Shown here: one piece after another, positions 18,266-25,342 of the stretch | Layout of the letters: every line of letters begins with the position of its first letter | Numbering within the stretch: position 1 is the stretch's first letter | NCBI GenBank assembly: GCA_013001295.1 | Contig: JABDMW010000006.1 | Coordinates: 1 to 35,130, forward strand | Direction: 5' to 3' | From: Hyphomonadaceae bacterium | GTDB taxonomy: Bacteria > Pseudomonadota > Alphaproteobacteria > Caulobacterales > Maricaulaceae | Length of the DNA stretch: 35,130 nt | Made by a program: the position numbers and the translations under genes | Notes under the pieces: model-generated | What the model was told of the DNA's origin: nothing | Databases searched by the model: none | The model's input: only the letters and a program-made list of their open reading frames with translations

Positions 18266-18298
18266 AACCCGAAGCACCGTTATGTGATGCTTCGGGTT
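18266..18298 (-). terminator. Bidirectional terminator between DUF885 and barrel gene 1
   Basis: An 11-bp stem, AACCCGAAGCA (18266-18276) with TGCTTCGGGTT (18288-18298), has an 11-base loop. On the minus strand it is followed by TTTTTCG, 36 bp past the stop of the 18334 gene. The plus-strand tail is weaker. Confidence 0.75.
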
Positions 18299-18333
18299 AA
18301 CTTCGTCCCGCCCTGTTTTATTCGTTCCTTAGA

Positions 18334-19200
18334 TTAAAAACGATAGCGTCCGCGAATGGTTACAGGGACTGTAAAGCGATCACCGCTGTTGTTTGCACCG
18401 GCATATCGACGATTGAAATCGAGCGGCGCAGTCGTTGCTGTCATATCAGTATTGTCTGAATTTGGCTTACCTGTGTAGCGAATGCCGGTTTCAACACCGA
18501 CCGTCATACGGTTAAACAATGGTGTTTCAAAACCGATCATACCCGCAGCAGTCGGTACCCATCCGTCTTCGTACAAAGCGAGTGAGGTTGGTGTGCCAGC
18601 TGCGGTCGGAACTGTCTCGCGCATGTTTTCTATTCCGATTGAATCGACATGGGCAGCGCCAAGTTTACCTTCGACATATGGACGCATCGTCCGAACCAAC
18701 GGCATATCTGCCGGACGGAAATACTGACGCAAACCTGCCTCAACACCCCATGATTTATAATCAGAGAACTGCCCGCGTAGATCGACGCCATCTTGCGTTC
18801 CCAACAAAACATCCTGACCGTCTGCTTGCGCATAAAAAACTTGTCCGGTTAGTTTACGGCTTGGCGTAAACGCATACGATCCACCGATTTCAGCCCGGTA
18901 CCCGGTGTTATACGCGTCATTCATGCTGACATCATTCAAGGCTGTAACTGGTCCTGTAAATCCGCCATGCGCCTCGCTACCGCTAAACACATCACCGCCA
19001 ACCATGAAATCAGGGCCTGCGCCTGCTTCAACGTTCCAACGGCTCAGCTTTTTGGACCCGAAACAACATTCGCCGCCAGTGGCCTGTTGAGCATATTGAC
19101 CTGATCCATACGACTGATGATGATTTTGATTATGTCCATAGCCAAACCATGAACATCCTGAGAGAGCGATTGCTGCGGCACTACATAATAAAATACGCAT
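18334..19200 (-). CDS. Lipoprotein with C-terminal outer-membrane beta-barrel, paralogue 1
   Basis: The 288 residues begin with a lipoprotein signal, MRILLCSAAAIALSGC, and the lipobox LSGC is followed by SWFGYG. A short His/Gln/Gly linker (residues 20-45, with a CC pair) leads into alternating beta-strand sequence ending VTIRGRYRF. The terminal Phe and alternating pattern are a typical Bam signal of an outer-membrane barrel. It shares the sequence blocks N-D-A-Y, YAQADGQ..LLG, QFSDYKSWGVEAGLRQYF, RPYVEG and GWVPTAAG..GFE with the next two genes. ATG at 19200 has GGGGA upstream. The role is unknown; a lipid-anchored barrel or surface porin-like protein is inferred. Confidence 0.78.
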   Translation of the reverse strand: MRILLCSAAAIALSGCSWFGYGHNQNHHQSYGSGQYAQQATGGECCFGSKKLSRWNVEAGAGPDFMVGGDVFSGSEAHGGFTGPVTALNDVSMNDAYNTGYRAEIGGSYAFTPSRKLTGQVFYAQADGQDVLLGTQDGVDLRGQFSDYKSWGVEAGLRQYFRPADMPLVRTMRPYVEGKLGAAHVDSIGIENMRETVPTAAGTPTSLALYEDGWVPTAAGMIGFETPLFNRMTVGVETGIRYTGKPNSDNTDMTATTAPLDFNRRYAGANNSGDRFTVPVTIRGRYRF

Positions 19201-19240
19201 TTTTAGTCCCCACTATAACGGTCGTTGCACAATGCAACTG

Positions 19241-19253
19241 TTATCTAACGTTG
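19241..19253 (-). promoter_or_regulatory. Degenerate copy of the shared upstream motif, barrel gene 1
   Basis: The sequence GTTATCTAACGTT here resembles TTATGCTTAACAA found before barrel genes 2 and 3, about 41 bp before the ATG. The match is partial and the assignment tentative. Confidence 0.2.
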
Positions 19254-19360
19254 TTGTCTGGACGGGAATTTAGGAAAAATGTGTATCAATATGGTCAATG
19301 AACATGGTTTATTTTTGGTAAAATTAGTCGAATTTTGACCTTAATTTGAGCCAAAACCAC

Positions 19361-19388
19361 AAAAAACCCGAGCTAACCCGGGTTTTTT
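19361..19388 (-). terminator. Intrinsic terminator of barrel gene 2
   Basis: AAAAAACCCG (19361-19370) and CGGGTTTTTT (19379-19388) form a stem with an 8-base loop, and the T-run is on both sides. It lies 26 bp past the stop of the 19415 gene, so each barrel gene can be a separate transcript. Confidence 0.85.
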
Positions 19389-19414
19389 AACTCTGTGTTA
19401 AGCCTTCGGGCGCG

Positions 19415-20770
19415 CTAGAATGAAACGCGTCCGCGTAGCCTGACGGGAATTGAAATCCGGTCACCTGTTTCGAAATTTGTATCCAAATCATCTGACCAAC
19501 GAACACCTGTTTCAACACCGATCGCTGTCCGAGGTCCGACTTGCATTTCCGCACCGACAACACCGGATGCTGTTGGTGTCCAACCCGCGTCAATATATTC
19601 CTGGGTGAACAAAGCAGGATCGACCAATGTCGCAGAAGATTGAGTCAAATCGACTGCCGCATTATGCGTAAACCCTGCAGTTGCGCCGACATAGGGGCGA
19701 ACGCCTGCAAATCTATTATTCCAGCTGCCCATGTATTTGCGAACCCCGCCTTCGAGCGTAACTTGTTCCAGATCACTGAATTCCGCATAAAGATCCTCGG
19801 TTAAGCCCGCACCATCGTCGACCTGACCAACCAGAAGACGTTCGCCTTCAGCCTTTGAGTAACCAATACGGCCGATCAAGGTTGTGCTTGGATCAATATC
19901 GTAAGTCGCCGCTAAATCGTAGTGTGCGGCTTCTTTATATGCGTCTTTGTAACTTACAGCCGGCAAGTCAGACACTGTTCCCGGCCCTCCGAGGAATGGT
20001 TTTGCCAACTCACCCGGGAAAATATCACCGTCAACGCTGAAATCGGTTCCGACACCGGCTTCAAATCCGAATGGAAGTGCTGCGCCGCCGCCGCGAAGTC
20101 CGCCGCCATACCCGTAGCCATAATTATATCCGCCGCCGGATGCGACGCCATAATAAGCCGGATAGGGCTGTGGAACGTAAATTGGTGCACCTTGAATGGT
20201 TTGATATGTACTTGTGCCGCTACTTCCAGAAACACCGGTGGACACCCATTGTCCATTTACATATTGACCGCCGACCGCAGTCCCGAATGGAGTTCCGGCA
20301 CCTAAAGCAGTGCCAGTTCCCGCGCCGTAGCTAGCCCCGCCACCTGCGCCATAACCGTGCCCATAGCTGCTTGAACTTTGTGCTCCGCGAAGCCCATGGG
20401 CTTCAACACCTGTTCCGTGTGCACCTGTTCCAGCACCGTAAGCCCCAGCTCCGTAAGCTCCTGGACCTGCGGCGTAGCCGTTCATTGCGTATTGACTTGC
20501 ACCAGCACCATAAGCTCCTGATCCGGCACCATAACCGCTACCAGACATGCCATAGCTGCCCGCTCCTGCACATCCCGCGCCACCTTGCCCCATATATGAG
20601 TACTGACTGCCGTAAGCGTATTGACCGCCACCGTAAGTTCCCGGCGCACATCCATATGCACCGCCGCCGGCGCCGTATTGCCCGTACGAACTTGAGCTAT
20701 TGCCGCCAATGCCCAGCCATGAACACCCGGATAACAATACTGCTGATAGTGTGCAAAATGCTAGACGCAT
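19415..20770 (-). CDS. Lipoprotein with Gly/Tyr-rich linker and outer-membrane beta-barrel, paralogue 2
   Basis: The 451 residues start MRLAFCTLSAVLLSGCSWLG with a clear lipobox. Residues about 25-220 are low-complexity Gly/Tyr/Ala/Ser sequence with repeated YGAG units (such as GAGAYGAGAYGAGTGAHG), then GQYVNGQWVSTG and a Pro/Tyr stretch. A barrel of about 225 residues follows, with FGFEAGVGTDFSVDGDIFPG, YSKAEGERLLVGQ, EFSDLEQVTLEGGVRKY, RPYVGATAGF, GWTPTASGVVGAE and the terminal IPVRLRGRVSF. I chose ATG at 20770 because AGGGAGGCGAG precedes it; an ATG five codons earlier lies inside that ribosome-binding site. The function is unknown; the linker could span or extend beyond the surface layer. 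Confidence 0.78.
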   Translation of the reverse strand: MRLAFCTLSAVLLSGCSWLGIGGNSSSSYGQYGAGGGAYGCAPGTYGGGQYAYGSQYSYMGQGGAGCAGAGSYGMSGSGYGAGSGAYGAGASQYAMNGYAAGPGAYGAGAYGAGTGAHGTGVEAHGLRGAQSSSSYGHGYGAGGGASYGAGTGTALGAGTPFGTAVGGQYVNGQWVSTGVSGSSGTSTYQTIQGAPIYVPQPYPAYYGVASGGGYNYGYGYGGGLRGGGAALPFGFEAGVGTDFSVDGDIFPGELAKPFLGGPGTVSDLPAVSYKDAYKEAAHYDLAATYDIDPSTTLIGRIGYSKAEGERLLVGQVDDGAGLTEDLYAEFSDLEQVTLEGGVRKYMGSWNNRFAGVRPYVGATAGFTHNAAVDLTQSSATLVDPALFTQEYIDAGWTPTASGVVGAEMQVGPRTAIGVETGVRWSDDLDTNFETGDRISIPVRLRGRVSF

Positions 20771-20819
20771 ACTCGCCTCCCTCAATGAATTAACCTGTCT
20801 TATCGCAAATTAACCTTAA

Positions 20820-20831
20820 TATGCTTAACAA
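20820..20831 (-). promoter_or_regulatory. Shared 12-bp motif upstream of barrel gene 2
   Basis: The minus strand reads TTGTTAAGCATA, identical to the element before barrel gene 3, and ends 50 bp before the ATG. The equal position relative to the starts suggests a common promoter or operator. Confidence 0.45.
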
Positions 20832-20889
20832 AAGGTTGTGCTTTTTGGGATTTGGAAGAAAAATTGACGCGTAGATTCAGATACTTGAC

Positions 20890-22158
20890 TTAAAAGTTAT
20901 AGGATCCACGAATAGCGATTGGAATGGAAATAATATCGTCGCCCTGGGTTCCGTCAGAAAAATCTCTGGCCCCTTCGTATTTGACACCGGCCTCAAAAGC
21001 CAAGGCAGCCTTACGGTTCATCTGCCACTCCAGACCGCCCTTGATTTGGCCATATGGCGTCCACTGTGAGTCATAAAGTTGAGTTGGGGTCCCAAAATTC
21101 ACATCGTAATAATCGCCCGTGGGACTCATTTCGGTGCCATCAAATGCACGCTGTAAATAGCGCTGCCGTTGGTTTTCAACGACGGTAGTTTCGCTGTAAT
21201 ATGCTGCACCACCGGACGCGGCAACGAAAGGCGTAACGGTCCGCTCCAAATGGTCCCTGAACATTGGATTGAAATAATAACGTCCACCTACCTCAAAATC
21301 GACCTTTTCCAATTCGTTAAACTCATAGTCAAATGTTGCTACAGTTTCGTTGGGAATAAAGGTCGTATTGCTTGTTGTCCCAGTAACGGCTCCCACAGGG
21401 CCGGCCGTAGGATCCGTATTGTAATCAGTGACTGTTATGGTGCGAAGAAGCTCTTCATTTATTTCCGCTCCGCCACCTTTTTTACCTTCTGCGCGGGTGT
21501 AACCAGCATTGGCAAACAATGTCGCGTGGTCACTCATGATCATTTCGAGACCACCTGTAATCCGCAATGGCGCCGTATAAACGTCATCAAAGCTGATGTC
21601 AGGGGCATTAATCCGACCCAGACGCGCGTTACTGCTTGTGTAAACTGTATCGGTCGTCTGACCGCCCGCAACAGAACCCGTTGTCGTGCCCTCGGCAAAT
21701 AATGCGCGGTTATATCCAGCCGCTGCCAAAGATGTTGACGGGCTATATAGATTTCCCGATACGCTGTGATCTATCTCGAGCCCCAGAGAACCTCTTAGAA
21801 GCGGGCGTTTTTTACGTTGTTTTGGTGTGTGATACCGGGTACTTGCGGACGCATTTGCAGCATGTGACCCGTATCCGCCGTCGGTATAACCAGATTGACC
21901 GTAGTGTGATGCTTGCTGATTCCCCAGTGCTAAGGTGACCTGCTCAGGTCGACATCCTTGCGGAACCGCCTGCATGGGAGATGTAATTTGACATGGACCT
22001 ATTTTTTGCTGTTGCCCATAATGCGCCGATTTTTTTGCGTATTGGCCGCTATTATGCCCTTCATACGCTTGGTGAGTTCCCTGGGAGCCGCTCCCGATTC
22101 CAAGCCAGGAGCATCCTGACAAAAGCACTGTCGATAAAGCGCACGCAACGAGACGCAT
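20890..22158 (-). CDS. Lipoprotein with C-terminal outer-membrane beta-barrel, paralogue 3
   Basis: The 422 residues start MRLVACALSTVLLSGCSWLG, nearly the same signal and lipobox as paralogue 2. Residues 25-110 form a polar Gln/His/Gly/Tyr linker with two more cysteines (CQITSP, GCRPEQ). The barrel begins at about RGSLGLEIDHSVSGNLYSP and shares A-G-YTRAEGKKGGG, EFNELEKVDFEVGGRYYF, WTPYGQIKGGLEW and the terminal IPIAIRGSYNF with its neighbours. I chose ATG at 22158 with CAGGAGA placed seven bases upstream. It is the most upstream of the three tandem genes. The function is unknown. Confidence 0.78.
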   Translation of the reverse strand: MRLVACALSTVLLSGCSWLGIGSGSQGTHQAYEGHNSGQYAKKSAHYGQQQKIGPCQITSPMQAVPQGCRPEQVTLALGNQQASHYGQSGYTDGGYGSHAANASASTRYHTPKQRKKRPLLRGSLGLEIDHSVSGNLYSPSTSLAAAGYNRALFAEGTTTGSVAGGQTTDTVYTSSNARLGRINAPDISFDDVYTAPLRITGGLEMIMSDHATLFANAGYTRAEGKKGGGAEINEELLRTITVTDYNTDPTAGPVGAVTGTTSNTTFIPNETVATFDYEFNELEKVDFEVGGRYYFNPMFRDHLERTVTPFVAASGGAAYYSETTVVENQRQRYLQRAFDGTEMSPTGDYYDVNFGTPTQLYDSQWTPYGQIKGGLEWQMNRKAALAFEAGVKYEGARDFSDGTQGDDIISIPIAIRGSYNF

Positions 22159-22211
22159 AATCATTCTCCTGAGGTACAAAAGTACTATGGTTAATGACTG
22201 TGATGCCCTGT

Positions 22212-22223
22212 TATGCTTAACAA
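22212..22223 (-). promoter_or_regulatory. Shared 12-bp motif upstream of barrel gene 3
   Basis: The minus strand reads TTGTTAAGCATA, the same 12 bases as before barrel gene 2, ending 54 bp before the ATG. Confidence 0.45.
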
Positions 22224-22271
22224 CTCGTTTAACGGCTCAAATATTTTTGACAATTTTCCGCTATTAACTCC

Positions 22272-22619
22272 TTAAAATAGCGTCAAAACGTTTTCTGGCG
22301 GTCGACCAAGCGCAGCTTTTCCATTTTTGACCACGATTGGGCGTTCAATAAGTTTTGGGTTCTCAGACATCGCTTTGACGAGTATCGCTTCGTCGTCGAC
22401 ACCTTTCAATCCAAGGTCTTTGTAGGCCTGCTCGCTTTTTCGCATCAAACCGCGAGCCGTCGAGAAACCCAGCATTTTGATCAGTGACTTTATTTGTGCC
22501 TCGGACGGGACATCGTTCAGATATTGAACAATCTCAGGATCATGACCATGCTCCAGCAGAAGCGCCAAAGTTTGCCGCGATTTGCTGCACCGCGGATTAT
22601 GATAAATTTTCAATGTCAT
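22272..22619 (-). CDS. arsC: ArsC/Spx-family reductase (glutaredoxin-type arsenate reductase)
   Basis: The 115 residues have a thioredoxin-like fold with the catalytic Cys11 in YHNPRCSKSR. The ArsC arginines are kept: GLMRKSE, LIERPIVV and ALGRPPENVL. Known members reduce arsenate to arsenite with glutathione and glutaredoxin. No arsR, arsB or acr3 gene lies nearby, so the physiological substrate is uncertain and a YffB/ArsC-like housekeeping role is possible. The gene is convergent with nothing and precedes the barrel genes on the same strand. Confidence 0.88.
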   Translation of the reverse strand: MTLKIYHNPRCSKSRQTLALLLEHGHDPEIVQYLNDVPSEAQIKSLIKMLGFSTARGLMRKSEQAYKDLGLKGVDDEAILVKAMSENPKLIERPIVVKNGKAALGRPPENVLTLF

Positions 22620-22708
22620 GATTGATCCTCGAATGAATTATTGATTTCGCAAATGTTATAGGCGAGGAAGCGGGATTGAAAACCAAATTTATGGACTGAA
22701 ACACAAAA

Positions 22709-23854
22709 ATGCCCACATTGAACGAAACCCACAAAATATCCGGTCACGTAAATGTGGGCTTTGAACCGGTTTACGAAGCCTTTCTTTCGAATTTTGAAAA
22801 CGAATTGGAGGCGGGCGCGGGGTTTTGTGTAATGAGGGATGGCGAATTCCTTGTTGACCTAACAGGCGGGACGTCAGACCGAAAAAGAACTCAACCGTGG
22901 AAAAACGATACGATCGTTCAGGTGTTTTCATCAACAAAGGCGATTGCTGCGCTGGTCATAGCCTGGCTGGTTGAAAACGGTCGCTTGAACTATGAACAAC
23001 CAATCGAAAGTATCTGGCCGGCATTCGCCGCCCATGGGAAAGGCGAACTAACGATCGCACAGATTATGTCGCATCAATCAGGGCTGTCCGGGATCACCGA
23101 GCCCATGGACAGAAACGATTGGGTGAGATGGGATTTCATCTGTGATCGCCTGGCCAGTCAAAAACCAATTTGGGAGCCCGGTACCGCAAGTGGCTATCAT
23201 CCTCTCACATATGGATTTTTAGTCGGCGAGATCGGTCGGCGCGCGGACGCCCAAAACCGCACGCTAGGAACGATATTGCGAGAAGAGATTTGTGCCCCCA
23301 ACCAAATTGATTTCCACATTGGAATGCCAAAGAGCGAGTTCCATCGTTGCGCAGATTTGCACAAACCACGCGCCTTTGCTGATCTAGGCGATATCAACCC
23401 AGCGACCAAAGCGGCTTTTATGGAAAAATGGTCATCTACAGCCGGCATTGATGTTGACGCCATGCGCAACGCGGAATTGCCTGCTGCGAATGGGCATGGA
23501 ACCGCCAAATCACTTGCACGATTGATGCAAATAGCAGTCGATGGAAAAATCGGTGACAGGACATATTTAGGCGAACATACATTGTATGAATTTTCCAAAC
23601 CCCGGATATCCGGGCCTGACCTTGTCCTTCCATTTCATTTAACATTCGCCGCAGGAATCATGATCAATCATCCCATTTACTTTTACGGCCCGAACCAAGC
23701 GACACTTGGGCATAGCGGTTGGGGCGGATCGTGTACATTTGCCGACCCAATCGAAGGGCTGAGCGTTGGCTATGTGATGAATAAACAATCGAACGTCCTG
23801 ATCGGCGACCCTCGCCCTGTTAAGATCATCGACGCTCTATATTCATGTTTGTAA
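22709..23854 (+). CDS. Serine beta-lactamase-like hydrolase (EstB/class C fold)
   Basis: The 381 residues have no signal peptide, so it is probably a cytoplasmic esterase-like enzyme. The S-x-x-K motif is SSTK at residues 74-77 with Ser74 as nucleophile. The second motif is Y164-H-P rather than Y-x-N. The third region is LGHSGWGGSCTFADP, with HSG in place of KTG. This is typical of the carboxylesterase and EstB group rather than true AmpC beta-lactamases. ATG at 22709 lacks a clear ribosome-binding site. It is divergent from arsC and convergent with the ThuA gene, 8 bp away. Confidence 0.85.
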   Translation: MPTLNETHKISGHVNVGFEPVYEAFLSNFENELEAGAGFCVMRDGEFLVDLTGGTSDRKRTQPWKNDTIVQVFSSTKAIAALVIAWLVENGRLNYEQPIESIWPAFAAHGKGELTIAQIMSHQSGLSGITEPMDRNDWVRWDFICDRLASQKPIWEPGTASGYHPLTYGFLVGEIGRRADAQNRTLGTILREEICAPNQIDFHIGMPKSEFHRCADLHKPRAFADLGDINPATKAAFMEKWSSTAGIDVDAMRNAELPAANGHGTAKSLARLMQIAVDGKIGDRTYLGEHTLYEFSKPRISGPDLVLPFHLTFAAGIMINHPIYFYGPNQATLGHSGWGGSCTFADPIEGLSVGYVMNKQSNVLIGDPRPVKIIDALYSCL

Positions 23855-23862
23855 AACGGTGC

Positions 23863-24744
23863 TTACGGATTACATTCACCTGACTGCGGATCGGTTTCTT
23901 TCGCGACCCAATAAAGAGTATTATTTAGAACCTGAGCCACGTCCGGCGAATCGTACACCTGATATCGGTGTCCAATCGCGGTAAACACTGTTCGGGCCTT
24001 TTCTGGGCCCATGCATCTGGCCCAAATAATCGGATGATCCGCGGGTTTTGGACCCATGCGTAAATCAGAGCGATCCCCATAAACCGTGTTCACAGGACTG
24101 TACGTACTCTCATCCAGCCCAGCCAAAACAACAGCGTTACCCGTTGGCGGCGCATCAAATGTGTACCATTCGTCTGTCACAAAAAACGAAGGCGGTACAT
24201 TTTTCATTACCGGATGGGAGGGGGCGAGGACCTCGAGGCGCGCCTCCTGAAATTGCGGAGCCATAGGATGGCTCACAAATGTCGCGCCAATCAACCCATT
24301 GTGGTAGTGATCCCAATCCATGTGCGAGCTGTCGCCTGCTCCATGAATAAGAACGGTTCCGTTTCCTGCAGATTGCCATTTTTCAAATGCAGCTTCCTGG
24401 ACCTTGTTCAATGTATCTCCAGTCATATTGTTAAAAACAATGATTTTGAAACGCGCTAAATCGGTGTCGTTAAACACGCTTGGGTCTTCCGAGGTGAAAT
24501 AGCTATATCCCATTTCATTTGCCAATTTCATGATTGTCAAATTTGCACCGGCGATACCTTCTTCATGCCGCCAGTCCTGAGTGGCTGAAAAGATTAGAAT
24601 TGACGGTTCTGACAAATATTGGAAATATCGCGTTGTCAGTACAGATGTTGTTTGAGGAGACGCCGTTGTGCCGGACTCAGAACTGGTCTGCTCACCTGAA
24701 CAGGCAATCAACAAAAAACTGAGAAAAAGTATGATACGCTTCAT
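23863..24744 (-). CDS. ThuA-domain lipoprotein
   Basis: The 293 residues start MKRIILFLSFLLIACSG with the lipobox LIAC, then a Ser/Thr linker to about residue 45. The ThuA domain (a class I glutamine amidotransferase-like fold without the amidotransferase Cys) follows. It shows ILIFSATQDWRHEEGIAG, FKIIVFNNMTGDTL, GTVLIHGAGDSSHMDWDHY, HPMAPQFQEARLEV, WARCMGPEKARTVFTAIGHR and LNNTLYWVA. ThuA proteins are linked to sugar use (trehalose in rhizobia), but the reaction here is unknown. ATG at 24744 has AAGGA seven bases upstream. It is probably periplasmic and membrane-anchored. Confidence 0.87.
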   Translation of the reverse strand: MKRIILFLSFLLIACSGEQTSSESGTTASPQTTSVLTTRYFQYLSEPSILIFSATQDWRHEEGIAGANLTIMKLANEMGYSYFTSEDPSVFNDTDLARFKIIVFNNMTGDTLNKVQEAAFEKWQSAGNGTVLIHGAGDSSHMDWDHYHNGLIGATFVSHPMAPQFQEARLEVLAPSHPVMKNVPPSFFVTDEWYTFDAPPTGNAVVLAGLDESTYSPVNTVYGDRSDLRMGPKPADHPIIWARCMGPEKARTVFTAIGHRYQVYDSPDVAQVLNNTLYWVAKETDPQSGECNP

Positions 24745-24972
24745 GTTAAATCCTTTTCAATTGCCAACTTATGTGTCCTCGCCCTATTATTAGCCAACTC
24801 CCATGAACGTCATTTCGACCAATTAAATTGCCGTATTGGGAAGGTCATACCCTTCAATTGGTGCAAAATCGCCACAAATGGAAGAAAAACCTGTTTTTTT
24901 ACCCAAAAATACAGACAAAACCCTAGACGGGGACAAACAGACTCGGTAAACCCCGCCCACGTTTGAAATTAA

Positions 24973-25000
24973 GGCCGCCCGCCAAAAAACGGGTCCGGCC
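24973..25000 (+). promoter_or_regulatory. GC-rich hairpin in the rpsU leader
   Basis: GGCCGCCCG (24973-24981) can pair with CGGGTCCGGCC (24990-25000) with a 2-base bulge. It ends 26 bp before the rpsU ATG and is followed by a U-rich stretch, so it could be an attenuator or regulator-binding site. The rest of the 282-bp gap from 24745 shows no gene. Confidence 0.35.
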
Positions 25001-25026
25001 ATTTGTTGTTTGGAAAAAGGTTAAAC

Positions 25027-25287
25027 ATGGTTGAAATTTACGTGCGTCAGAACAATGTCGATCAGGCATTGAGAGCTTTGAAGAAAAAATTGCAAAATGA
25101 AGGCGTTTTGCGCGAAATGAAAGCCCGCAAGCACTATGAGAAACCATCAGAAAAGCGCGTCCGCGAAAAAGCCGAAGGCGTTCGTCGTGCGCGTAAACTC
25201 GCTCGCAAGCGCGCGCAGCTCGAAGGGTTGATCCCATCGAAAAAACGCGCACCGCGTCCAGGCGCTCCGCGCCCGGGAAATCGCTAA
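25027..25287 (+). CDS. rpsU: 30S ribosomal protein S21
   Basis: S21 is a small basic protein of the 30S platform near the anti-Shine-Dalgarno region. The 86 residues start [20 protein letters not shown], followed by the highly basic [20 protein letters not shown]. The C-terminal tail [15 protein letters not shown] extends beyond the roughly 70 residues of E. coli S21, as in other alphaproteobacteria. I chose ATG at 25027 because the conserved N-terminus begins there. Confidence 0.96.
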   Translation: MVEIYVRQNNVDQALRALKKKLQNEGVLREMKARKHYEKPSEKRVREKAEGVRRARKLARKRAQLEGLIPSKKRAPRPGAPRPGNR

Positions 25288-25310
25288 ACCAGCGCTTATA
25301 TTCCAAACAA

Positions 25311-25342
25311 AAAAAGAGCCACTCAAATGAGTGGCTTTTTTT
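25311..25342. terminator. Bidirectional terminator between rpsU and the PP-loop gene
   Basis: AGCCACTCA (25317-25325) pairs with TGAGTGGCT (25328-25336). An A-run lies on the left and seven T on the right, so it serves rpsU on the plus strand and the convergent 25341 gene on the minus strand. Confidence 0.88.

Noticed and set aside
20371-20720. Repetitive DNA that looks like a short tandem array
   Set aside because: It encodes the YGAG repeats of barrel paralogue 2 in frame. The units are irregular and there are no spacers, so it is not CRISPR.
20800-22240. Several TTAA motifs upstream of barrel genes, possible CtrA boxes
   Set aside because: Spacings are 5, 8 or 11 bases rather than the TTAA-N7-TTAA of CtrA sites.
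22272-22619. arsC as evidence for an arsenic resistance island
   Set aside because: No arsR, efflux pump or arsH gene and no mobile-element signs are nearby.
22709-23854. Beta-lactam resistance gene
   Set aside because: It has the SxxK motif but lacks Y-x-N and KTG and has no signal peptide, so an esterase-like hydrolase is more likely.
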